Assembly (NCBI GenBank): GCA_024636395.1 | Contig: JAGXHD010000007.1 | Coordinates: 1-8,032, forward strand | Direction of reading: 5' to 3' | From: Sulfitobacter sp. | GTDB lineage: Bacteria; Pseudomonadota; Alphaproteobacteria; Rhodobacterales; Rhodobacteraceae | DNA length: 8,032 nt | Shown here: positions 1 to 8,032 of the stretch, in pieces | Position numbering within the stretch: the stretch's first letter is position 1 | Layout: the number at the start of each line of letters is the position of its first letter | Position numbers and translations under genes: made by a program | The notes under the pieces: model-generated | What the model was told of the DNA's origin: nothing | Seen by the model: the letters and a program-made list of their open reading frames with translations, nothing else | The model's database searches: none

Positions 1-136
1 CAATCTGGTCATACGCACGGAAGTCACCAAAATACTTGGTAATCGCCGCCGTCAGCGTCGTCTTGCCGTGGTCAACATGGCCGATCGTGCCGATGTTCAC
101 GTGCGGCTTGTTACGTTCAAACTTTTCCTTTGCCAT
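1..136 (-). CDS. tuf: Elongation factor Tu, N-terminal 45 codons (cut by window edge)
   Basis: EF-Tu is the cytoplasmic GTPase that delivers aminoacyl-tRNA to the ribosomal A site. The reading frame starts MAKEKFERNKPHVN, the standard EF-Tu opening. It contains the first nucleotide-binding motif (P-loop), GHVDHGKT, at residues 19-26, followed by TLTAAITKYFGDF. The gene runs off the left edge, so about 350 of the usual ~390 residues, including the other GTPase motifs and domains 2 and 3, are not visible. The start is supported by an AGAAGGG Shine-Dalgarno sequence at 145-151, about 8 bases upstream of the ATG. A probable promoter and a GC-rich hairpin lie upstream. Rhodobacteraceae often carry two tuf copies; which copy this is cannot be read from the window. 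Nothing in the visible part is odd. Confidence 0.97.
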   Translation of the reverse strand, partial: MAKEKFERNKPHVNIGTIGHVDHGKTTLTAAITKYFGDFRAYDQI

Positions 137-161
137 GATGGGCGCCCTTCTAAAAGTTCAA

Positions 162-180
162 GGGCCCACTGCGCGGGCCC
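162..180 (-). promoter_or_regulatory. GC-rich hairpin in the predicted tuf leader
   Basis: GGGCCC at 162-167 and again at 175-180 can form a 6-bp all-GC stem with a 7-base loop in the tuf transcript. It begins about 26 bases upstream of the start codon and lies downstream of the proposed promoter. A second palindrome, GGGCGCCC (140-147), overlaps the tuf Shine-Dalgarno region, so alternative pairing between the two elements is possible. No T-tract follows on the minus strand, so this is not a typical intrinsic terminator. A regulatory role is inference; it may simply reflect GC-rich sequence. Confidence 0.35.
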
Positions 181-198
181 GTATTGCATATGGCGCGC

Positions 199-227
199 GG
201 CATATTTGGTCTGGAGGGTAAAATCAA
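199..227 (-). promoter_or_regulatory. Probable sigma-70-type promoter of tuf
   Basis: Read on the minus strand, TTGATT (222-227) serves as a -35 element and TATGCC (199-204) as a -10 element, separated by exactly 17 bases. Transcription would start near base 192 and give a leader of roughly 55 bases. The -35 matches the consensus TTGACA well in its first four bases; the -10 is only a partial match to TATAAT. The position between the lipoprotein stop and the tuf start suits a strong housekeeping promoter, so tuf is probably transcribed independently of the lipoprotein gene. Confidence 0.4.
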
Positions 228-288
228 GCGGCTCTTGCAGCGCGGCGGCAGTTTCATGCGCTACGGGGCAAGCGGTGGCCAAATGGCC

Positions 289-942
289 CTATTCGCTATC
301 TTCTTCAGGGTCCGGAGCCGACGGAGGCTCAGTGCTACTGCTCACCGGGTCCTCCAACTCCGAAGTCTCCGCTGCCACAGCAGAGGAGGTCCCATTGAAC
401 CAGCCCTCTTCCTTATTCTTCTCCACCAGAAAATTCTCGATCTGCTTGACCGCGTTCTGGCTGAGATTCTTGAACTGCTCTTCGGCCGTTTTGGTGTAGC
501 CGGAGCCGACCAATGGGCCCTGATCAAGGGATTCGAGCACAGTGATCTGATGCGCCTTCGGCGTCAGCTTCATGTTCTTTGCGTCATCCCAGACCGTGAT
601 CCGGATGATCATCGCGGATTTGGGCGCGGCCACCACGGGTATACCTGGCGGAGCGAGACAGTACCCCTCGATGGAAATACCGAAATGATACAGGCGCGTG
701 CCCTCATAGCGGTCGAACCGTTCGGCCACCGCTTCTTGCAGGATCGTCGTCATCGCATCAGTCTCGAGCTCGCGGCACAGCGGGACCTTCTGGACCTTCG
801 GCGCAACGACGATGTTGTGCCCCAGATTGAAATCCCCCAACGGAGTGGCGGGATCGCCCAGATCGGATGCACCGTTACAGGCCGCCAATGATCCTGCCAC
901 CAGCAGAGCAGCCAATGCGCGTATGATTCTGATCTGACCCAT
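289..942 (-). CDS. Small lipoprotein of unknown function
   Basis: The protein has 217 residues and I do not recognise its family. Residues 1-21 form a lipoprotein signal peptide: a basic start (MGQIRIIR), a hydrophobic stretch and a lipobox LAAC at 19-22, so C22 would be the lipidated first residue of the mature protein. Residue +2 is Asn rather than Asp, so there is no E. coli-type inner-membrane retention signal. The mature domain (about 38-180) alternates short beta-like and helical stretches and has two more cysteines (C56, C95) that could form a disulfide in the periplasm. The last ~35 residues are rich in Ser, Pro, Glu and Asp and probably disordered. The frame stays open 30 codons further upstream, but the start at 942 has an AAAGGAG Shine-Dalgarno 6 bases before it and directly begins the signal peptide. 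It is transcribed toward tuf and away from the P450 gene. No terminator is evident after its stop. Confidence 0.85.
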   Translation of the reverse strand: MGQIRIIRALAALLVAGSLAACNGASDLGDPATPLGDFNLGHNIVVAPKVQKVPLCRELETDAMTTILQEAVAERFDRYEGTRLYHFGISIEGYCLAPPGIPVVAAPKSAMIIRITVWDDAKNMKLTPKAHQITVLESLDQGPLVGSGYTKTAEEQFKNLSQNAVKQIENFLVEKNKEEGWFNGTSSAVAAETSELEDPVSSSTEPPSAPDPEEDSE

Positions 943-979
943 CCGGTGCTCCTTTGCATCCCCCGCAACGAGGTATCCT

Positions 980-1072
980 ATGCGCAGGACCGAGGCAATG
1001 CGTCCACCGATTGGCAAACTCGACGGCGGCACCTACCTCAAGGACGAACCAGTCGAAAGGCCAAGGCCATGA
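980..1072 (+). CDS. Possible 30-codon leader ORF coupled to the P450 gene
   Basis: An ATG at 980 is preceded by GAGG (970-973) with a 6-base spacer, a good Shine-Dalgarno arrangement. The frame runs 30 codons (beginning MRRTEAMRPPIGK) and stops at TGA 1070-1072, which overlaps the P450 ATG at 1069 as ATGA. This geometry is typical of translationally coupled gene pairs. The peptide is charged, has no hydrophobic segment and matches nothing I know. It could be a real small protein, a leader peptide that controls P450 translation, or chance: the 126-base divergent gap must also hold the lipoprotein promoter. No run of one amino-acid codon suggests attenuation. Confidence 0.35.
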   Translation: MRRTEAMRPPIGKLDGGTYLKDEPVERPRP

Positions 1073-2421
1073 CCGCCCCTGATCTGCCCGTCCGCGTCAC
1101 CCTGCCCCAAGAGGATCCGGGTTTTTTCAAAACCTTAGGGACCCTCCAGGACAATATCCTGCGGATTATTCCCGCGCAGGCGCTGGAGCAGCCCATCGTT
1201 TCGGGCCGCACTCTTGTCGGCTGGCACATGATCATGGACCCTGTGGCGATCAAGCACGTCCTGCTTGACCGGCTAAATGATTACCCCAAGTCCAATGTGA
1301 CGAAAGCGCTGCTGAGCCCTGCCATCGGGTCCTCGCTTTTCATCGCGGAGGGCGCATACTGGCGCTGGCAGCGCCGCGCGGCGGCACCTGCATTTGCGCA
1401 CCGCACGGTGGCCTCACTCGCTCCGATCATGAGCGCCGCCGCCGAGGCGGCCTGCGACCGGATCGTTGCGGCAGGGCCGCGCGCGATCGATCTGGGCGAG
1501 GAGATGATCACCACGACTTTCGATGTAATTGCCGATGTCACCTTTTCCGGCGATGACATGATGGACCGCGCAGCAGTGCACGACGCGATCGACGGCTATA
1601 TCAACGAGGCAGGCACGGTCAGCCTGCTCGATATGCTGGGTGCACCTGCATGGGTGCCGCGCCCCGGCCGCGGCCCCGCGATGCGTTTGCTGGAGCAGAC
1701 AAAGAACGCTGCCGACGCCGCCATCGAACGCCGCGAGGCGCGCGGGCCGCTGGCAGTGCCGGACCTGCTCGATATGCTGCTCGCCGCCGAAGATCCCAAA
1801 TCGGGGCGCACCATGACAACAGCCGAGTTGCGCGACAATCTGCTGACCTTCATCGTCGCGGGCCACGAGACCACGGCCCAGACACTGTCCTGGGCGCTCT
1901 ATCTGATGGGGTTCGATACCATCGCACAGGACCGCGCCCGCGCGGAGGTTCAAAGCGCGCTACAGGGCCGCGCGGCCAGTGCTGAAGACTTGCAGGCTCT
2001 GCCCTTTATCCGCGCCATCATCGACGAGACCCTCCGGCTCTATCCCGCTGGCGGGATGCTGTCGCGCACGGCGCAGTCGGACGATACGCTGTGCGGCACC
2101 CAAATCAAGAAGGGCGAGACGGTGATGATCCCCGTCTACGCGCTGGGGCGTCACAGGAAGCTGTGGGAGGCGCCGGATGCGTTCCGCCCCGACCGGTTCC
2201 GCGACCGAAAGGCGATCGACCGCTATGCCTATCTCCCCTTTGGCGATGGCCCGCGCATCTGCATCGGCGCTTCGTTCGCGCTGCAAGAGGCGGTGATCAT
2301 CCTTGCCACCCTGCTCCAGCGCTTCCGCTTCACTGCCGTAAAGGGCCGGACACCGGAGCCGAAGATGCTCATCACCCTGCGCCCACATGGCGGCGTCTGG
2401 ATGACAGCAGAGCCAGTCTGA
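1069..2421 (+). CDS. Cytochrome P450 monooxygenase
   Basis: This 450-residue soluble haem-thiolate enzyme would insert one oxygen atom from O2 into an organic substrate, using electrons from a separate redox partner. All hallmark motifs are present: C-helix WxxxR (W98-R102), I-helix AGHETT (264-269) with the Glu-Thr pair used in oxygen activation, K-helix ExxR (E320-R323), the PxRF Arg that completes the ERR triad (R376), and the haem loop FGDGPRICIG (391-400) with C398 as iron ligand. There is no N-terminal membrane anchor, and no fused ferredoxin or reductase domain, so it probably uses a ferredoxin and reductase encoded elsewhere. The frame extends upstream to 946, but the ATG at 1069 fits the usual length and has GAAAGG at 1055-1060. 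The gene is divergent from the lipoprotein and convergent with the M48 gene, so it is likely monocistronic apart from the possible small leader ORF. Substrate cannot be read from the sequence; fatty acid or terpenoid-like compounds are only possibilities. Confidence 0.95.
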   Translation: MTAPDLPVRVTLPQEDPGFFKTLGTLQDNILRIIPAQALEQPIVSGRTLVGWHMIMDPVAIKHVLLDRLNDYPKSNVTKALLSPAIGSSLFIAEGAYWRWQRRAAAPAFAHRTVASLAPIMSAAAEAACDRIVAAGPRAIDLGEEMITTTFDVIADVTFSGDDMMDRAAVHDAIDGYINEAGTVSLLDMLGAPAWVPRPGRGPAMRLLEQTKNAADAAIERREARGPLAVPDLLDMLLAAEDPKSGRTMTTAELRDNLLTFIVAGHETTAQTLSWALYLMGFDTIAQDRARAEVQSALQGRAASAEDLQALPFIRAIIDETLRLYPAGGMLSRTAQSDDTLCGTQIKKGETVMIPVYALGRHRKLWEAPDAFRPDRFRDRKAIDRYAYLPFGDGPRICIGASFALQEAVIILATLLQRFRFTAVKGRTPEPKMLITLRPHGGVWMTAEPV

Positions 2422-2432
2422 GCGGGACCTGT

Positions 2433-3563
2433 TCAGTCGCAGATCGCTTGCAATGCCGTCCAATCTTCATCTGAGAGAATATCGCCGTAGTCTGCTCCCT
2501 CACGCGCGGCATCCCGCGCGGCAGTGATCCGGCTGCCGAGCGTTGGGTGACTTACGAAATGGGCCACCACACCCTCCGCATCTCCGTATTTGTCGCGCAG
2601 CCGCTCGAATATATCCCCAAGCGCGGCAGGCGAGATGTCCGCCTCTTCCAAGACGCTATAGGCGTATTCATCTGCACCGCTTTCGGCGCCCTGACTGTAG
2701 CGCGCACTGATGAGCTGTTCGGTCAGAAACAGAACTGCCGCACCGCCGGCGAAATCACCGAAAAGGAGACCCAGAATACCGATGGATCCCGCCGAGCGCA
2801 GCGCGTGCCGCGTAGGGTCACGGTTCTCCACGTGCCCCACCTCATGGGCCAGCACAGCCGCAATCTCGTTGGGACTTTCCGCAGCATCGATCATCCCGCG
2901 GAAAAATACGACGTAACCGCCGGGCAGCGCGAAGGCATTGACCATCTCGTGATCCAGCACGAACACCTGCACCGCCTGATCGCCGCCGCGCTCCACGCCC
3001 AGCGCGACCAACATCTGCTCCAGTGCGGCCACGCCGTCCTCGCCCTCACAGGTGGGAAGCGGCGGCAGACCGGTTCCCGCCAGCGCCTGCCGGATTTGCT
3101 CAAACGTCGCCTCGCCCAGCGCTCTCTCCCCCGCAGGCGGCACAAATGTAGCAAGCCTATCCGCAAGCAGCGGCACCAGCACCCCGATCTGCACCGCGAC
3201 TGCGGCCACGGCCGCAAAGGCCCAAGCCGCAAGGCGCCCGCGCCCTTTGGGCGCCGTGCGCCGCTTCAGATGCGGCATGTCGCGCAAAAGCTCCCTCTGG
3301 GAAAGGTGCAGCCGCGCGAGAGGATCGCCGGTCCAGCGCAGGATCGCGCCCTCCTTACCCGCGATATCGTCGAGCAGCCGGATCTCGCCCAAGGGCCAGC
3401 GCAGGCCCGATGGCATGAAATCAGGCGTCGTTATCTCCAAAACACCGGCACCCCGGTCGACCCGCAGGGTGGCATCGCGCGGCACGGGACTGTCACCATC
3501 GAAATAGGCGCCCATCGGCAGCCGCTTCTGCGGCGTAACCGGAAGCTCGGGCGGCCCGCTCAT
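2433..3563 (-). CDS. M48-family membrane zinc metallopeptidase
   Basis: The 376-residue protein belongs to peptidase family M48, which includes the HtpX, BepA and Oma1-type proteases. The zinc and catalytic motif HEVGH is at 240-244 (ligands H240 and H244, catalytic E241). The third ligand is probably E294 in GAESGADEYA, with D298 in the usual downstream position. The NAFALPGGY motif (209-217) and the SHPTLGSRI motif (338-346) are typical of the family. Residues ~17-100 form an extra soluble beta-rich domain of the kind found in front of M48 domains in proteobacteria. A hydrophobic segment at ~111-134 is a clear membrane anchor, and another at ~258-282, just after HEVGH, may enter or lie on the membrane. 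The start overlaps the stop of the DUF898 gene as ATGA (4 bases), so translation is probably coupled. Its stop lies 11 bases from the convergent P450 stop with no visible terminator. A role in envelope protein turnover is inferred from the family; the actual substrate is unknown. Confidence 0.93.
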   Translation of the reverse strand: MSGPPELPVTPQKRLPMGAYFDGDSPVPRDATLRVDRGAGVLEITTPDFMPSGLRWPLGEIRLLDDIAGKEGAILRWTGDPLARLHLSQRELLRDMPHLKRRTAPKGRGRLAAWAFAAVAAVAVQIGVLVPLLADRLATFVPPAGERALGEATFEQIRQALAGTGLPPLPTCEGEDGVAALEQMLVALGVERGGDQAVQVFVLDHEMVNAFALPGGYVVFFRGMIDAAESPNEIAAVLAHEVGHVENRDPTRHALRSAGSIGILGLLFGDFAGGAAVLFLTEQLISARYSQGAESGADEYAYSVLEEADISPAALGDIFERLRDKYGDAEGVVAHFVSHPTLGSRITAARDAAREGADYGDILSDEDWTALQAICD

Positions 3564-4856
3564 ATCGCCGCCCCCAGATCCAAAGCCTCGGCGAAGCCTT
3601 CAGCCTCGGCGAATTCGTCACGCGCGCGCTGGCTCACCTGTGCGAGGCCCGCGACGTTCAGCAAGCTTAGCGTCAGTGCCATATGGCGCATGAGCGGATA
3701 GGTCACGAAAGCGTGGTGCAGCACACTCCAGAACAAAAACACAGACAGGTACAGCGCCGCGATGATCGCGAAGGAAAGCCAGCGCGGCAAATCGCCCAAG
3801 GGATCGACGATCCCCATCTGCTCCTCGAGAAAGGCTTCCGGGCCCAGCAGACCCACAGCCACGCCGATGATCCCGAGGAGGCCAACCGCAAGGATCAGAT
3901 AAGCGATCGTGGTGCCAAGCACATAGATCATAGAAATCCGCAGCCCATTAAGCTTTGAGCGCAGCTGAACCCCGTGCGCCTGCTTGTGATTGGCCAGAAT
4001 ACGCTTGGTGACAAACCGGTAATGAACCGCGCCGTAAATCAGGAGCATCAGTGCCGGAATGAGCAACCACAGCCGCCATGCCGCCTCCCACTGCAAAGGG
4101 CTCTGACCGAGGTCTGCGAGATTGTCGATGCCGCCCAAGATGTCTTCAAAAGACGCAGCACTCTGGGGGATCAGCGGATCGAGCCAGACTATCCAGACCC
4201 CAAGCACGCCCAGAGACAAGGCAGACGCCGCAAAGGGCATCGCCGCCGGAATGAGCATCTGCCACCGGCCTCCCTGCACCAGCTTGGCCGATCCGAAGAA
4301 AGTGCGGTCCGTCTTGTACTTCTCCAGATAGAAGGTCATGCGCGGCCACAGGATGCCCGCCGTGCACAGCGTGATGATCCAATGGACGAGGGCGCGCCAG
4401 GCGTAGCCCCAGGCCCCCGGCTCCAGCCCGAAGCGAACCCCGCGCCAGCGCGTGCGACCCAGCACGTAGCGCCGTGCGCGATACTGCGCATAAAACCAAA
4501 CCGGGATCACCCCCAGGAAGCTGGCAAAATATCCCAGAAATGAGCTCTCGAAGACCGAGAAACTCACGAACATCAAGAGAAGGTTCACAATGCCGATATA
4601 GAAGGTAAGGATCACGACCGCGATGAAAAACCCGAGCAACTTTTCCAGCGGATCACCCACATATTCAAGCGGATGCCCTCCGGGCCGGATGGAAGACCAG
4701 TACCAGCGCCGCAGCCGTGTCTTCATCCAGAAGCGGTAAAAGCCCAGCGTGAGCACCGTCCAGAAACCTGATTTCAGTGCGAGCCAGAATAACGCGGAAC
4801 GGTTGCCCACGAACCAGACGTCAAACCCCTGCGGCGGCACGGGTGGCGGTAATCCC

Positions 4857-7163
<2,307 letters not shown>

Positions 7164-7301
7164 GATCGTTGTGTAGCCGCGCACTCTCAAGCCGGCAAGC
7201 GGCTGTCGTTCGTTTTCTCCCGGCATAGGCCCGAAAAGCGCAGCAGCGCCCACATCTTAAATTTATTCATTTTCCCACTAAAAAAGCTAATGCATGTTTG
7301 A

Positions 7302-7307
7302 TATGAT
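7302..7307 (+). promoter_or_regulatory. Candidate -10 element for the SH3b gene
   Basis: TATGAT at 7302-7307 is a five-of-six match to the bacterial -10 consensus and lies in the most AT-rich part of the parC/SH3b divergent region (7254-7310). No convincing -35 element is seen at the right distance (TAAAAA at 7279-7284). If used, transcription would begin near 7314, just before the hairpin at 7318-7341, leaving a leader of about 50 bases. The same AT-rich stretch probably also serves the divergent parC promoter, which I could not pinpoint. Confidence 0.35.
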
Positions 7308-7317
7308 AGCAGAGGGG

Positions 7318-7341
7318 AAGGAGCCATCGCTGCGGCTCCTT
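7318..7341 (+). promoter_or_regulatory. Perfect 8-bp hairpin in the SH3b gene leader
   Basis: AAGGAGCC (7318-7325) and its exact reverse complement GGCTCCTT (7334-7341) flank an 8-base loop. No T-tract follows on either strand, so it is not a standard intrinsic terminator. The left arm contains a full Shine-Dalgarno sequence (AAGGAG) with no start codon at a useful distance, and the right arm carries the matching anti-Shine-Dalgarno CTCCTT. The real ribosome site for the SH3b gene (AAAGG, 7352-7356) lies 10 bases further on. It would sit near the 5' end of the mRNA and could stabilise it or modulate translation; this is inference. Confidence 0.5.
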
Positions 7342-7363
7342 AAAGATTTGCAAAGGCCACATA

Positions 7364-7975
7364 ATGAGAACCTTTATCCTTTTGACCTTCGGGTTTCTTG
7401 GCTTCGCCTTCTATGAAATGAGCGGCGGATCGGATTTTGAGCCTGCGAGCGTACGCATGGCAAAGACTGCCTCCGAGGGAAGAGTGGTTTTGCAGGCCAT
7501 CGCCGAAAACCCCCAGAGCCCGCGCAGCGAGACCGTGGATACCGCATCGATCACAAAGATCAGCGATAGCCGAAACGATGACCAAAGCGTGACACGCGTG
7601 GCCCTGAACCTCACCAACATCAGTACCGTGGAGGAAGCGTCCACAATCGTACCCGAGCTTGAACCCAAGCCCGAAACCGCGAACATTATTGCCAGCACCG
7701 AAACGCCCCAGATCATTCTGCCAAGCTTGATTATCACACCGCAGAGCAGCACCGCAGCGGAACAGGCCGCTGCCCGTAGCGACATCCGAAGCGTTTCCGG
7801 CAACACTGTCAACGTACGCGATGGTCCGTCCACCAACTACGGCGTGGTCAATAAACTTACCCGCGGCGCCGAAGTGCGCATCCTTGAGGACAACGGGAAT
7901 GGCTGGGTCCTGATGCAACCCCTTGATGGCGGCGAAGCAGGCTGGATGGCCGATTTCTTGCTCACGTCCGGCTAA
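7364..7975 (+). CDS. SH3b-domain envelope protein with N-terminal membrane segment
   Basis: The 203-residue protein has three parts. Residues 1-18 (MRTFILLTFGFLGFAFYE) form a single hydrophobic segment that is either a membrane anchor or a signal sequence; no clear signal-peptidase site or lipobox is seen, so an anchor is preferred. Residues ~25-135 are a low-complexity, Ser/Thr/Glu/Pro-rich linker, probably disordered and periplasmic. Residues ~140-201 are a bacterial SH3 (SH3b) domain, with the signature VNVRDGPSTNYGVV (149-162), the G180-W181 pair and the closing GWM (193-195). Such domains usually bind peptidoglycan or peptides, so a cell-wall-linked role is likely but no catalytic domain is present. 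The ATG at 7364 has AAAGG seven bases upstream and starts the hydrophobic segment directly. The gene is divergent from parC with a ~200-base gap that holds the promoters and a leader hairpin. No terminator is visible in the 57 bases after its stop. Confidence 0.9.
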   Translation: MRTFILLTFGFLGFAFYEMSGGSDFEPASVRMAKTASEGRVVLQAIAENPQSPRSETVDTASITKISDSRNDDQSVTRVALNLTNISTVEEASTIVPELEPKPETANIIASTETPQIILPSLIITPQSSTAAEQAAARSDIRSVSGNTVNVRDGPSTNYGVVNKLTRGAEVRILEDNGNGWVLMQPLDGGEAGWMADFLLTSG

Positions 7976-8032
7976 TCCCGGCAAGTCGATTGCAAAACAC
8001 GTAAAAACAGCGCATCTGAAGCCTCACATCCC

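Noticed and set aside
97..282. 61-codon minus-strand frame upstream of and overlapping tuf
   Set aside because: It overlaps the EF-Tu N-terminus in another frame, crosses the proposed promoter and has no plausible ribosome site or domain.
277..288. GGCCAAATGGCC palindrome just after the lipoprotein stop as a terminator
   Set aside because: The stem is only 4-5 bp with a very small loop, and no T-tract follows.
184..891. 235-codon plus-strand frame opposite the lipoprotein gene
   Set aside because: The minus strand has a signal peptide, lipobox and strong ribosome site; the plus-strand product is Arg/Leu-rich with no features.
946..1068. 41-residue N-terminal extension of the P450 from the ATG at 946
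   Set aside because: The extension is Arg/Gln-rich with no anchor or domain, lacks a ribosome site, and would make the P450 longer than usual. The ATG at 1069 has GAAAGG at a suitable distance.
2547..3701. 384-codon open frame on the plus strand, opposite the M48 gene
   Set aside because: It is antisense to a gene with clear HExxH and other M48 motifs. The product is rich in Arg, His, Gln and Pro with no recognisable domain, as expected of a shadow frame in GC-rich coding DNA.
7318..7341. Leader hairpin as an intrinsic terminator
   Set aside because: The base run after the stem is TAAAGATTTG on the plus strand and CCCCTCT on the minus strand, neither a T-tract, and it lies upstream of both divergent genes.
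7340..7984. 214-codon minus-strand frame opposite the SH3b gene
   Set aside because: The plus strand encodes a recognisable SH3b domain with a good ribosome site; the antisense product is Gly/Ala/His-rich and featureless.

Overview
The window looks like a core-genome stretch of a marine-type alphaproteobacterium, most likely of the Rhodobacteraceae/Roseobacter group. The reasons are the high GC content, the EF-Tu N-terminus, the ParC sequence, the DUF898 protein ending in an EGFAEALDLGAAI-like tail, and the short SH3b protein with a GFLGFAFYEMSGG-type N-terminus. Genus level is inference; no rRNA or other decisive marker is present.

Layout from left to right. Bases 1-136 hold the first 45 codons of tuf (EF-Tu) on the minus strand, running off the left edge. 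Its probable promoter and a GC-rich leader hairpin lie in the next ~100 bases. Bases 289-942 (minus) encode a small unrecognised lipoprotein. After a 126-base divergent gap, bases 1069-2421 (plus) encode a complete cytochrome P450. That gap also contains a well-placed 30-codon open frame whose stop overlaps the P450 start (ATGA). The P450 ends 11 bases from a convergent three-gene minus-strand cluster, which in transcription order is parC (7163 to 4857), a DUF898/YjgN-type polytopic membrane protein (about 4936 to 3560) and an M48 membrane zinc metallopeptidase (3563 to 2433). These three genes overlap each other, so they are very probably one operon with translational coupling. A ~200-base AT-richer divergent region (7164-7363) separates parC from a plus-strand gene (7364-7975) for a membrane-anchored or exported SH3b-domain protein. 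The last 57 bases (7976-8032) show no gene, terminator or other clear signal.

How the genes relate: EF-Tu (translation) and ParC (chromosome decatenation) are housekeeping genes. The DUF898 protein and M48 peptidase overlap by 4 bases and are the best candidates for a joint function, perhaps in membrane protein quality control; this is inference from gene order. The lipoprotein and the SH3b protein are envelope proteins of unknown role. The P450 has no ferredoxin or reductase gene beside it, so its electron donors must be encoded elsewhere.

I found no mobile element, CRISPR array, tRNA, rRNA or defence system. There is no strong sign of a novel multi-gene system. The points most worth a second look are the 30-codon frame before the P450, the SD/anti-SD-like hairpin upstream of the SH3b gene, the start-site overlap between parC and the DUF898 gene, and the Ala/Asp pair at ParC's quinolone-determining positions.
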